Assembly: GCF_050847355.1 (NCBI RefSeq)
Contig: NZ_CP193755.1
Span: 3,100,001-3,164,000, forward strand
Length of the DNA stretch: 64,000 nucleotides
Origin: Limimaricola sp027213785
Lineage (GTDB): Bacteria; Pseudomonadota; Alphaproteobacteria; Rhodobacterales; Rhodobacteraceae
Reading direction: 5' to 3'
Positions 1 through 10,184 of this stretch are shown here, in pieces. A program made the translations under genes and the position numbers. Numbering within the stretch: position 1 is the first letter of the stretch; each line of letters opens with the position of its first letter. The notes under the pieces are model-generated. The model saw only the letters and a program-made list of their open reading frames with translations. It did not search any database and had not been told where the DNA came from.

Positions 1-428
1 GGGCTGTCGGGACCGGCGGGGATGTATTCGGGCCATTCGGGGTTGCGCTGGCGCATCTCGGGCGTCGGACGCCAATCCGGGCCCTCGACCTTCTTGATGA
101 TCTCGGTGCGGCCGAGGCGGGTGAGATCGGGCGTCAGCGGCACCGAGCTCGGATAGAGCCGGTAGACGCTTTCGTCCTCGCTCCAGAAATGCACGGCCCG
201 GCTCTGGGTATCGGCGAGGATCGCGCCGTTGCGCAGGTCGGAGAAATAGGGCCGCCAGTCGAGCGAGCGGAAGCTCGAGACGTTGCGGCTCACGGAGGAC
301 GAGATGTCGCCTTCGATCTCGGTCGAGCCCGACAGGGCGAGCGCGGGGCTGGCCAGCGCGGCCGCGCCCAGCGCGGCAGTTGCGGCGATGAAGCCGCGGC
401 GGTTCAACGCTTTGGGGTCGTTACCCAT
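1..428 (-). CDS. L,D-transpeptidase family protein with Tat signal (3' part outside window)
   Basis: The gene reads leftward off the window edge, so only the first 142 residues are visible. The N-terminus has twin arginines (NRRGFIAATAAL, residues 9-20) followed by an Ala-rich hydrophobic stretch ending ALA, as in a Tat export signal. The rest matches the first half of the ErfK/YbiS/YnhG (YkuD) family: an 'ILADTQSRAVHFW' strand and the 'PDWRPTPEMRQRNP' segment. These enzymes form 3-3 cross-links in peptidoglycan or attach proteins to it in the periplasm. The catalytic His and Cys would lie beyond the edge, so activity cannot be judged. It diverges from the CAP lipoprotein gene. Confidence 0.85.
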   Translation of the reverse strand, partial: MGNDPKALNRRGFIAATAALGAAALASPALALSGSTEIEGDISSSVSRNVSSFRSLDWRPYFSDLRNGAILADTQSRAVHFWSEDESVYRLYPSSVPLTPDLTRLGRTEIIKKVEGPDWRPTPEMRQRNPEWPEYIPAGPDS

Positions 429-446
429 GCGAATCTCCAGACAGGG

Positions 447-458
447 GGTGACGTCACC
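447..458. promoter_or_regulatory. 12-bp perfect palindrome in a divergent intergenic region
   Basis: GGTGACGTCACC lies in the gap between the Tat-exported L,D-transpeptidase gene and the CAP lipoprotein gene, 18 bp upstream of the leftward start codon. A perfect 12-bp palindrome close to a start codon could be an operator. No regulator can be named from the sequence. Confidence 0.3.
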
Positions 459-592
459 GGAATCTGGTAGATCGCGATCTCGTGAGGCGCAATTCACGCA
501 AACGTCAGGGTGGCGGGGCACCGCCGATCTCGTTTGATCTGTCGCTCCAACGCCGCTAATCAGGCGCCTGTTCTCGATCTCACAGGTGACGC

Positions 593-1102
593 ATGCAGCG
601 ACGCGAGCTGATTCTCGGTCTTCTCCTCACCGGCCTTTCGGCCTGCGCCGCGCCCTCGGGCCGGATCGGTCCGGACGGGCTGCCGCTGCCGCAGGTCTAC
701 CGGATCAAGCCCGAGGACGAGGCGCAGATCCCCTACCGGCTGCTCGATGGCGTCAACACGCTGCGCCGGGCGCGCGGCCTGTCGCAGCTGACGCTCGACG
801 CGCAGCTCAACGCCGCCGCCGCGACGCATTCGCGCGACATGAGCGTCCAGAACCGGCCTTGGCATTTCGGCTCGGACGGCTCCTCGCCGGTCGACCGGCT
901 GCGCCGCGTCGGCTTTTCGGGGCGGCTCGTGGGCGAGGCGATTTCCGAGACCTACGAGACCGAGCTCGAAACCCTCGCCGCCTGGATGGAGGAGCCGGCG
1001 ACGCGCGACGTGATCCTCGACCCCGCGGCGACGCGGATGGGCCTCGCCTGGTTCCAGGAACCGGCGGGCAAGATCTGGTGGACCATGGTGCTGGCCGCCT
1101 GA
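593..1102 (+). CDS. CAP/SCP-like (YkwD type) lipoprotein
   Basis: The 169-residue product starts MQRRELILGLLLTGLSACAA. That is a short signal peptide ending in a lipobox (L-S-A-C, Cys18), so it is probably a lipoprotein of the cell envelope. The remainder is a CAP domain: an N-terminal helix with 'LNAAAATHSRDM' carrying the conserved His, a 'RPWHFGSDG' segment, 'VGEAIS' with the conserved Glu, and a C-terminal 'RMGLAWFQE...WWTMVLA' strand pair. The role of bacterial CAP proteins is mostly unknown; wall binding or modification is often proposed. It sits between two L,D-transpeptidase-family genes, which fits an envelope role. Confidence 0.8.
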   Translation: MQRRELILGLLLTGLSACAAPSGRIGPDGLPLPQVYRIKPEDEAQIPYRLLDGVNTLRRARGLSQLTLDAQLNAAAATHSRDMSVQNRPWHFGSDGSSPVDRLRRVGFSGRLVGEAISETYETELETLAAWMEEPATRDVILDPAATRMGLAWFQEPAGKIWWTMVLAA

Positions 1103-1130
1103 GACGGCGCGCCCGTAGGGGCCGGACAGG

Positions 1131-1155
1131 AAAAAGGGGCGCCGCGGCGCCCCTT
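1131..1155 (-). terminator. Rho-independent terminator of the leftward L,D-transpeptidase gene
   Basis: The inverted repeat AAGGGGCGCC / GGCGCCCCTT (1134-1143 and 1146-1155) is flanked on its left by AAAAA, which reads as a U tract on the minus-strand transcript. It can also act on the converging CAP gene, but without a U tract. Confidence 0.8.
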
Positions 1156-1179
1156 CGCATGTTCGGGAGGCCCTCGGCC

Positions 1180-1674
1180 TCAGGCCTTGACGAAGACTGG
1201 CGTATAGTCGCCGACCATCGAATAGATCTCCTCGACCTCGCTGTTCATCACCGCGATGCAGCCGGCGGTCCAGTCCTGCTTGTTCTCGAAGGCCCGGGGC
1301 GTGCCGTGGATGAAGATCTCGCCGCCCGGGCTCTTGCCATGCGCCTCGGCGAAGGCGCGGTCGCGGTCGTTCGGATAGGAGATCCCGACCGACAGGTGAT
1401 AGGCGCTGTTGGGATTGCGGCGGTCGATGATATAGGCGCCCTCCGGCGTCTTGCCGTCGCCCTCGAACTGCTTGTGGCCCACCGGCGCGAAGCCGAGCTG
1501 GAACGGATAGGCCTTCAGCGCCTTGTTGCCATGCATGAGATAGAGCCTGCGCTGCGACTTGAAGGCCATGATCGAGGTCACTTGCGGCCCGTCATAGCTC
1601 AGCACCTTGCGGCCCGAGCACGCCGCGAGAAGCGCCGGCGCGGCGAGGAGGATCTTGCGTCTGTCGATGGTCAT
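1180..1674 (-). CDS. Small YkuD-family L,D-transpeptidase, lipoprotein
   Basis: The 164-residue product begins MTIDRRKILLAAPALLAAC, a signal with a lipobox Cys near residue 19. The YkuD active-site signature is complete: 'IFIHGTP' carries the His and 'TAGCIAV' carries the catalytic Cys, spaced as in the family. It is predicted to act in the periplasm on peptidoglycan or a related substrate. A GTG three codons upstream (1683) keeps the frame; the ATG at 1674 was preferred because the Arg-Arg/hydrophobic signal follows it directly. It is followed by a good intrinsic terminator. Confidence 0.85.
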   Translation of the reverse strand: MTIDRRKILLAAPALLAACSGRKVLSYDGPQVTSIMAFKSQRRLYLMHGNKALKAYPFQLGFAPVGHKQFEGDGKTPEGAYIIDRRNPNSAYHLSVGISYPNDRDRAFAEAHGKSPGGEIFIHGTPRAFENKQDWTAGCIAVMNSEVEEIYSMVGDYTPVFVKA

Positions 1675-1761
1675 GCTGCCCACTGTCCCGGTCTGATGCC
1701 GTTTGATTGAAATTACCGGATTCGCGAATCCGCGCCTAGGGGGCAGCTTGAGGCGACATCC

Positions 1762-3012
1762 TTAGCGCCGCGTGAATCGTGTCGCCAACTCCACATGCGG
1801 CGACCAGCGGAACTGATCGACCACGGTGACCGGGCCCATCTCGAACCCGTTGTCGATCAGGGTCTTCGCATCGCGCGCGAAACTCGCGGGGCTGCAGGAG
1901 ACCATCGCGATCACGTCGATCCGCGCGGCGGCAAGCTGCGCCACCTGCGCCTGTGCCCCGGCCCGCGGCGGGTCGATCACGGCGGCGTCGAATCGCGCCA
2001 GCTCGTCCGGCAGAAGGGGCCTGCGGAACAGGTCGCGGGTCTCCGTGGTGACCCGCTTGAGGCCGGGCACGCCGCGCCAGCCCCGGTCGAGCGCGGCCAG
2101 CATCGCCGTCTCGCCCTCGACGGCGTGGATCTCGGCCGTTTCGGCCAGCGGCAGCGAGAAGGTGCCGCAACCGGCAAAGAGATCGACGATGCGCGGCGCC
2201 CCGGCCACCGCCTCCCGCACCGCCTCGAGCAGCGCCGCCTCGCCATGGGCGGTGGCCTGAAGGAAGGCACCGGGCGGCGGCACCACCCGGGCCCGGCCCA
2301 TGCGCTGCACCGGCGGCTCCAGCTCGGCCACGATCTCGTCGGCCCAGACGAGCCGCGCCAGCCCGGCCTCGCGCGCGATCTCGGGCAGCGCGATGCGCAG
2401 CTCCTCGGTCAGCGGCTTGTCGGTGTCGATATGCAGGTCGGGCCCGGCCTCGCTGTCGGTCACGGTAAGCCCGGCCTCGCCCTTGCGCGAGGCGGCGAGC
2501 GCGGCGATGCGCTCCAGCGCCGGGATCAGCCCGGTCAGCTGCGGCAGCATCAGCCGGCAGCCGGGCACCTCGATCACCGTGTCGGAAGCCCGGGCATGGA
2601 AGCCCACCAGAGCGCCCTTCTTGGTGCGTCGCCCGGCCAGCCGCGCCCGGCGCCGGCTGTCGGGCGGCGAGGTGAGCACCTCGGCGATTTCGCCCTCGAT
2701 CCCCTGGGCGCGCAGGGCAGTGCGCACGATCTCGGCCTTCCACGACGCCACGAAGCCATCCGAAGCGTGCTGCATCGCGCAGCCGCCGCAGGATCTGAAA
2801 TGCCGGCAGGGCGGCGCGACGCGCTCGGGCGAGGGGGTCACGATCTTCGGGCCATCGGCGGCCAGCGTCACCACCTCGCCGGGCAGCACGCGCGGCACCA
2901 GCGTGCCATCCGCAGCCCGTCCCATGCCATGATGCGTCACCGCCTCGATCGTCACCTCGCCCCGGGGCGCGGGATCGGGCTGCGGGGTCTTCGGCGGCAG
3001 GGTCTCGGTCAT
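1762..3012 (-). CDS. Class I SAM-dependent RNA (uracil-C5) methyltransferase, RlmC/RlmD/TrmA family
   Basis: The 416-residue protein has a short N-terminal TRAM-like region, then a [4Fe-4S] cysteine cluster (Cys69, Cys75 and Cys78 in 'CRHFRSCGGC', with the fourth in 'EVPGCRL'). The C-terminal SAM fold has 'DLFAGCGTFSLPLA', a 'DPPRAG' motif, and the nucleophile loop 'VSCSP' where most relatives have SCNP. The family makes 5-methyluridine in 23S rRNA or tRNA; which site is not clear here. A 50-codon in-frame upstream extension exists, but the ATG at 3012 lies just 11 bp after the upstream ABC gene, as expected in an operon. Family assignment is firm, target uncertain. Confidence 0.85.
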   Translation of the reverse strand: MTETLPPKTPQPDPAPRGEVTIEAVTHHGMGRAADGTLVPRVLPGEVVTLAADGPKIVTPSPERVAPPCRHFRSCGGCAMQHASDGFVASWKAEIVRTALRAQGIEGEIAEVLTSPPDSRRRARLAGRRTKKGALVGFHARASDTVIEVPGCRLMLPQLTGLIPALERIAALAASRKGEAGLTVTDSEAGPDLHIDTDKPLTEELRIALPEIAREAGLARLVWADEIVAELEPPVQRMGRARVVPPPGAFLQATAHGEAALLEAVREAVAGAPRIVDLFAGCGTFSLPLAETAEIHAVEGETAMLAALDRGWRGVPGLKRVTTETRDLFRRPLLPDELARFDAAVIDPPRAGAQAQVAQLAAARIDVIAMVSCSPASFARDAKTLIDNGFEMGPVTVVDQFRWSPHVELATRFTRR

Positions 3013-3023
3013 GGCGTCCTCTT

Positions 3024-4852
<1,829 letters not shown>

Positions 4853-4856
<4 letters not shown>

Positions 4857-6718
4857 TCGGCGGCCTCCGTGGATGGCTTGTCGTCGGCGTCCATGCCGAG
4901 GAAGCCACCCGACTGGCGCTTCCAGAACCGGGCATAGATGCCCCCCTGCGCCAACAGCTCCTCATGGGTGCCGTCCTCGGCGATCCGGCCCTCCTCCATC
5001 ACCAAAACCCGGTCCATCCGGGCGATGGTCGAGAGCCGGTGCGCGATCGCGATCACGGTCTTGCCCTCCATCATCCGGTAGAGCGTCTCCTGGATCGCCG
5101 CCTCGACCTCGGAATCAAGCGCCGAGGTCGCCTCGTCCAGAACGAGGATCGGCGCGTCCTTGAGGATCACCCGCGCCAGCGCGATGCGTTGCCGCTGACC
5201 GCCCGAAAGCTTGACGCCGCGCTCGCCGACCTGCGCGTCGTAGCCCTGCCGTCCCTCGCCATCGACGAGATCGAGGATGAAGTCATGCGCCTCGGCCCGA
5301 CGCGCGGCGGCGATCATCTCGGCCTCGGTCGCGTCGGGGCGGCCATAAAGGATGTTCTCGCGCACGCTCCGGTGCAGCAGCGCGCTGTCCTGCTGCACCA
5401 TGCCGATGGCGGAGCGCAGGCTGTCCTGCGTCACCCGGGTGATGTCCTGCCCGTCGATCTCGATCCGGCCCGCCTCGGGGTCGTAGAAACGCAAGAGCAG
5501 CTTCACCAGCGTCGACTTGCCGGCGCCGGAGGCACCGACCAGCCCGATCTTCTGTCCCGCCGGGATGGTGAGATCCAGGGGCCCCACCCCGCCCGCGTCG
5601 CGGCCGTAGCGGTGGCTCAGGCCCCTGAGCGCGATGTCGCCGCGGCTGATGCTCAACTGCCCGGCGCGATCGTCGTCGGTCAGCGTGATCGGCTGGGCGA
5701 TGGTGCGCATGCCCTCGGCGATGACACCGAGATTCTGGAAGAAGTTGGTCACCGCCCACATGATCCAGCCGGTCATCGCGTTGAGCCGCAGGCACAGCGC
5801 CGTGGCGGCGGCGACCACACCGACGCTGGCCGCCCCGGAGATCCACAGATAGAGCCCCCAGCCGACCACGCCGACGATCAGCAAGCCGTTCAGCACCGAC
5901 AGCGCCACGTCCATGATCGTGAACAGCCGCATCTCGCGCTGGAAGGTGGCGCGGGCCTGCTCGATCACCGATTTCGCACCGTCCAACTCGCGGTCGTGAT
6001 GCGCGAACATCTTGACCGAATGGATGTTGGTATAGGTGTCGACGACGCGGCCCGTCACGGCGCTGCGCGCGTTGGACGAGGCCTCCGAGGCCGGTCCGAT
6101 CCGCTTCACGGTCCAGCGCATCAGCGCGGCATAAAGTCCGAACCAGACCACCAGCGGCAGCAGCAGCATCGGGTCTGCCTCGCCCAGAAGCACGGCGGCG
6201 CCGACGATATAGGCGAGCGCGAAGGTGATCGCGTCGAAGATCTGGAACACCACCTCGCCGGCGGCAGGCGGCGTCTGCATGATCCGGTTGGCGATGCGGC
6301 CCGCGAAATCGTTCTCGAACCAGCCCACCGACTGGCGCAGCACGTGGCGATGCGCCCGCCAGCGCACGGTGGTGCCGAAATTGGGCAGGATCGCGTTGTT
6401 GAGAAGCAGCACATGCGCCGCCTGGAAGGCCGGGCGCAGGATCAGGATGAACCCGGCCACCAGTAGCAACTCGACCCCGTGCCGCGCCAGCACCGTGTCG
6501 GGCGTGGCCCGGCCCAGAAGGTCCACGAGGCGGCCCATATAGGCGATCAGCCAGATCTCGACCACGGCCACCACCACCGACAGCAGGCCGGTGACCCAGA
6601 ACACCCGGGCGAAGGGCCGCGCGTACTCCTTCAGGAAGGGCCAGAGCCGCGATGGCGGACGGTCGGTCTGCTCGTATTCCCCATAGGGGTCCACGAGGTT
6701 TTCGAAGAAGCGGAACAT
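4853..6718 (-). CDS. ABC exporter half-transporter, partner of the downstream copy
   Basis: The 621-residue fused permease-ATPase has intact Walker A (GASGAGKST), signature LSGGQRQR, Walker B and switch His, so neither ATPase site of the pair is degenerate. The protein ends 'QSGGFLGMDADDKP', close to 'QSGGFLGQEAAE' of its neighbour, which suggests tandem duplication. It is the first gene of a leftward operon: ABC-ABC-RNA methyltransferase. The start at 6718 is followed by 'MFRFFENLVDPYGEY', a common start of this alphaproteobacterial subfamily. Confidence 0.9.
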
Positions 6719-6799
6719 GGGATGTCTCGAATACGTGTCACCGGCATATAAGCCGGTTCGCCTCGAAGGAAAACGTGCATGCGCGGCGGGCCGCGCAAC

Positions 6800-7957
6800 T
6801 CAGGGAAGAAGTTCGTTCCGCCCCAGCGCAAAGCCCGAGGCGATCCATCGCGCCTCGATCTCGCGCAGCTTCTCGCCCAGCGCCGGGCCGTCGAAATCGG
6901 GCATCAGGTCGGCCGCCTTCACCGGCAGCGCCGCCCGCGCCCCGGCCTCGGCGGTTTCCCGTGAAACAGCCTCGATCTCGCGCCCCGACAGCGCCGCGTT
7001 GAGCGCCAGAACGTCGAGCGCGGCGCGCGCGCCGAGCCGGTAGCCCAGCTCGCCGGGGCCCCAGCCCGCCTCCTGTGCCTCGCGCAGCCGTTGCAGCGCG
7101 CCCGCCTGCGCCCGGCTGAGCCGCAGCCGCTCGGCCACCTCCTCGCCGCCCACCAGCGCCAGCCGCCGGATCGGGTCGGGGGCCAGCCCCGCCTCCTCCT
7201 CGACATGCACCAGCACCGCGAGCGGGTCCGAGGCGCCGCCGGGCAGCACCCGCATCAACACGCCCGAGATCGCCATGGAGGCGACGGCGGGGGCCGGGTC
7301 CGGCGCCGCCATCAGCTTGAGCATCTCGGCACCGACGCGCTCGCGCGACAGCCCGCCGATCCCCTCGGCCAGCTCGGCGCAGGCGGCAAGCCCGTCGGCT
7401 TCGATGCCGCCATGCGTGTCGCCATACCAGGCGTGGAAGCGAAAGAAGCGCAGGATCCTCAGGTAATCCTCGCGGATCCGGTCATGCGCGTCGCCGATGA
7501 AGCGCAGCCGCCGCGCCGCGAGATCGGCAAGCCCGGTGCCGAGCGGGTCCGCGACCGTGCCCCGCGCATCGGCATAGAGCGCGTTCATCGTGAAATCGCG
7601 CCGCGCCGCGTCCTCGGCGATATCCTCCGAATAGGCGACCGTGGCGCGGCGGCCGTCGGTCTCCACGTCGCGGCGGAAGGTCGTGACCTCGATCGGCGTG
7701 CCCTGCGCCACGACGGTGATCGTGCCGTGATCGATGCCGGTGGGCACCGGCTTCAGCCCGGCGGCGCGGGCCAGATCGACCACCCGCTCGGGGCGGGCAT
7801 CGGTGGTCAGGTCGAGATCCGAGACCGGCTGCCCCAACAGCGCGTTGCGCACGCAGCCGCCGACGAACCAGGCCTGGTGGCCCGCGGCCTCCAGCATGCC
7901 GGTCACGGCGCGCGCGGGCGCGGCCTCCAGCCACTCCGCCTCGATCCGCTCGCTCAT
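6800..7957 (-). CDS. cca: CCA tRNA nucleotidyltransferase
   Basis: The 385-residue class II nucleotidyltransferase repairs or adds the CCA end of tRNAs. The head domain shows 'GGCVRNALLG' (33-42) and the metal-binding D-L-D at 47-49, followed by 'TTDARPE' and 'RRDFTMNALYAD', all diagnostic of the poly(A) polymerase/CCA-adding family. The start ATG at 7957 overlaps the stop of the NudL gene (ATGA). An in-frame extension further upstream is not used because it would run through nudL. Near the C-terminus the codons for VSRET contain a degenerate copy of the parS sequence. Confidence 0.92.
   Translation of the reverse strand: MSERIEAEWLEAAPARAVTGMLEAAGHQAWFVGGCVRNALLGQPVSDLDLTTDARPERVVDLARAAGLKPVPTGIDHGTITVVAQGTPIEVTTFRRDVETDGRRATVAYSEDIAEDAARRDFTMNALYADARGTVADPLGTGLADLAARRLRFIGDAHDRIREDYLRILRFFRFHAWYGDTHGGIEADGLAACAELAEGIGGLSRERVGAEMLKLMAAPDPAPAVASMAISGVLMRVLPGGASDPLAVLVHVEEEAGLAPDPIRRLALVGGEEVAERLRLSRAQAGALQRLREAQEAGWGPGELGYRLGARAALDVLALNAALSGREIEAVSRETAEAGARAALPVKAADLMPDFDGPALGEKLREIEARWIASGFALGRNELLP
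6953..6968. other. Degenerate parS-like site inside cca
   Basis: GGTTTCCCGTGAAACA differs from the parS consensus TGTTTCACGTGAAACA at two positions. It encodes V-S-R-E-T on the minus strand, the same peptide that the perfect parS encodes within rsmG. It lies about 48 kb from the main parS pair. Weak ParB binding is possible but unproven. Confidence 0.3.
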
Positions 7958-8562
7958 CGGTTCATCCTCTCCGCCAGGCTGCGCAGCATCCGCGCGGTGG
8001 CGCCCCAGATGTAATACGGGCCCCACGGCACCACATAGTAGTGCCGCCGCCGCCCCTGCCAACGCCGCCCCTCGATCCGGAACCGCGCCGGGTCGGTGAC
8101 ATGCGACAAGGGCACCGAGAACACCTCGGCCACCTCGCCCGCCTCGGGCACCGCCTCGAACCGGCCGCGCAGCAGCCCGATCACCGGCGTCACCGAGAAG
8201 CCCGTCACCGTTTCATGCGGCGGCAACGTGCCCAGCACCTCGACCCGGCCCGGCGCCAGGCCGATCTCTTCCTGCGCCTCGCGCAGCGCCGCGCCGACGG
8301 GGCCGTCATCGACCGGCTCGACCTTGCCGCCCGGAAAGGCGATCTGGCCCGGGTGATGGCGCAGCCGCGCCGAGCGCTTGGTCAGGATCAGCCGCGCCTC
8401 GGCACCGTCGAGATGCACCGCCGCCAGCACACCGGCCTGCCGCAGGCTGCGCCCCTCGGGCACCGGCAGCCGCGGGTCGATGTCGTAATCGGACGAGGCA
8501 TCGCCCGGCCGCTCCAGCGCCCGGGCGAGCCGCGCCTCTATCGGGACCTCAGCCGCGGCCAC
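7954..8562 (-). CDS. NudL-type Nudix hydrolase (CoA pyrophosphatase family)
   Basis: The 202-residue protein has the NudL/NUDT7 signature 'LTKRSARLRHHPGQIAFPGG' next to the Nudix box (GGKVEP...ALREAQEEIGL). Family members cleave CoA or its derivatives to phosphopantetheine and 3',5'-ADP; others act on (d)NTPs. The gene lies in a leftward operon hslO-nudL-cca, overlapping hslO by 14 bp and cca by 4 bp. Function on CoA is inferred from the motif only. Confidence 0.85.
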   Translation of the reverse strand: MAAAEVPIEARLARALERPGDASSDYDIDPRLPVPEGRSLRQAGVLAAVHLDGAEARLILTKRSARLRHHPGQIAFPGGKVEPVDDGPVGAALREAQEEIGLAPGRVEVLGTLPPHETVTGFSVTPVIGLLRGRFEAVPEAGEVAEVFSVPLSHVTDPARFRIEGRRWQGRRRHYYVVPWGPYYIWGATARMLRSLAERMNR

Positions 8563-9583
8563 CGGCGGCCTTGTTCTGGCCCTCGGCGGCGTCGGGCCCC
8601 TCGGTCGCCTCGAAGCCGAGCGTCTGGGGCGCGAATTCGTAATGCGCGCCGCAGAACTGGCAGTCGGCGGTGACGATGCCCGCCTCGGTGGTCATGTGGG
8701 CGATATCCTTGGCCGAGTAGATCGACAGGCTTTGGCGCACCTTTTCCTCGGAGCAGGTGCAGCCGAACTGCACCGGCTGCGCCTCGAAGACCCGCGGACC
8801 TTCCTCGTGGAACAGCCGGATCAGCAGGTCCGTCGGAGTCACGCTCGGCCCGATCAACTCGAGCTGGTCCACCGTATCGAGCAGCAGGTTGGCGCGGTTC
8901 CAGTTCTCGCCCTCGTCCTCGTTGAGGATGTCGGCGGCCTCGAGAAGCCCCTCCTCGCCCGAGCCGCCTTCGGCGGTCGCGGCGAAGGGCGAGGCCTTGG
9001 GCATCTTCTGCAGCATCACGCCGCCGGCGCGCCAGCTTTCGTCCCGGCCCGGTTCGGTGGATTTGCCGAAGGTCAGCGAGAACCGCGTCGGCAGCTGCTC
9101 GGACTGCGCGAAATAGGTCTCGGCGCAGGCGGCCAGCGACTCGCCGGTGATCGGCGTGATGCCCTGATAGGGCGCCATGCCCTGCCCCTGGTCGATCAGG
9201 ATCGCGAAGTAACCCTTGCCGATCAGCGAATAGGGATCGGCACCCTCCTCGAGGCGGCTTTCGTCGAAGCTGGCCCAGGCGCGGATCCGGGCCGGGGCAC
9301 CCTCTTCGGTCGGGGCGTAGTAATCGGTGGCGATCAGCCGGGCCGGGCCGTCGCCGCGCACCTGGAGCGACAGCTTCCAGCGCAGCTTCACGGTCTGGCC
9401 GATCAGCGCGGTGAGCAGCGTCATCTCGGCCACCAGCGCCTCGATCTGGGCGGGGTAGTCATGCTGCTCCAGCACCCGGTCGAGCACGCCGTCGAGACGC
9501 GCGACCCGGCCCCGGATGTCGGACTGGTCGAGCTGGAAGGGCAGGACGGTGTCGTCCCAGGCAATGCGGGCGCCGAGGCTCAT
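8549..9583 (-). CDS. hslO: Hsp33 redox-regulated chaperone
   Basis: The 344-residue protein ends with the Hsp33 zinc switch: C-x-C in 'FGCTCSEEKV' and C-x2-C in 'ADCQFCGAHY'. Under oxidative stress these cysteines release zinc and unfold the linker, turning the protein into an ATP-independent holdase in the cytoplasm. The ATG at 9583 was chosen because AAGGA lies about seven bases upstream; the in-frame ATG ten codons earlier has no ribosome-binding site. It is the first gene of the operon with nudL and cca. Confidence 0.93.
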   Translation of the reverse strand: MSLGARIAWDDTVLPFQLDQSDIRGRVARLDGVLDRVLEQHDYPAQIEALVAEMTLLTALIGQTVKLRWKLSLQVRGDGPARLIATDYYAPTEEGAPARIRAWASFDESRLEEGADPYSLIGKGYFAILIDQGQGMAPYQGITPITGESLAACAETYFAQSEQLPTRFSLTFGKSTEPGRDESWRAGGVMLQKMPKASPFAATAEGGSGEEGLLEAADILNEDEGENWNRANLLLDTVDQLELIGPSVTPTDLLIRLFHEEGPRVFEAQPVQFGCTCSEEKVRQSLSIYSAKDIAHMTTEAGIVTADCQFCGAHYEFAPQTLGFEATEGPDAAEGQNKAAGGRG

Positions 9584-9653
9584 GGGGTTTCCTTGCGTGT
9601 CGGGGATGGGCATACCGCGACCATATAGGAAGCTTGTCGGGAGACAAAAAGGG

Positions 9654-10121
9654 ATGATCCGGCGCTATGGCGAACAGGTGCGGCGCGGCCAGCGATACCG
9701 GCTGCGTACCGGGGTCTACGCGATCCTCGAACAGGGCGGCGCCCTGCTGCTGACCTGCAAGGAGGACGACCCCACCGATATCCAGCTGCCCGGCGGCGGT
9801 GTCGATGCGGGCGAAAGCACCTTGCAGGCGCTGCACCGCGAGGTGTTCGAGGAGACCGGCTGGCGCATCGCCGCGCCGCGCCGCCTCGGCGCGTTCCGGC
9901 GCTTCGTCTTTATGCCCGATTACGACATGTGGGGCGAGAAGCTGTGTCACATCTACACCGCCCGCCCGGTCCGGCCGCACGGCCCGCCCTCCGAGCCCGG
10001 CCACCGCGCGCTGTGGATGCCGATCGCCGATGCGGCACCGCGCCTCGGCAATGCCGGCGACCGCGCCTTCGCGCGGGCCTTCGCCGAGGTGGGCCGCGCC
10101 CGTGGCCGCACCGCTGCCTGA
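9654..10121 (+). CDS. Nudix hydrolase
   Basis: The 155-residue protein has a canonical Nudix box, G-x5-E-x7-REVFEETGW, within 'GGGVDAGESTLQALHRE' and the residues after it. The start at 9654 (MIRRYGEQVRRGQRY) is the first ATG that leaves hslO free and is followed directly by the first Nudix strand. Substrate is not predictable; the sequence has no NudL or RppH-specific signature. The gene stands alone between divergent hslO and argG. Confidence 0.85.
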   Translation: MIRRYGEQVRRGQRYRLRTGVYAILEQGGALLLTCKEDDPTDIQLPGGGVDAGESTLQALHREVFEETGWRIAAPRRLGAFRRFVFMPDYDMWGEKLCHIYTARPVRPHGPPSEPGHRALWMPIADAAPRLGNAGDRAFARAFAEVGRARGRTAA

Positions 10122-10184
10122 GCTTGCCCCAAGGGCCGAAAGCCTTTAACGCACGCCCCTGAACGTCCCTTAGGAGAATTGCCC

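Noticed and set aside
6740..6757. ACCGGC-ATATAA-GCCGGT hairpin between cca and the ABC genes as terminator
   Set aside because: Six-base stem with no T tract on either strand; could be a leader structure but is too weak to list.
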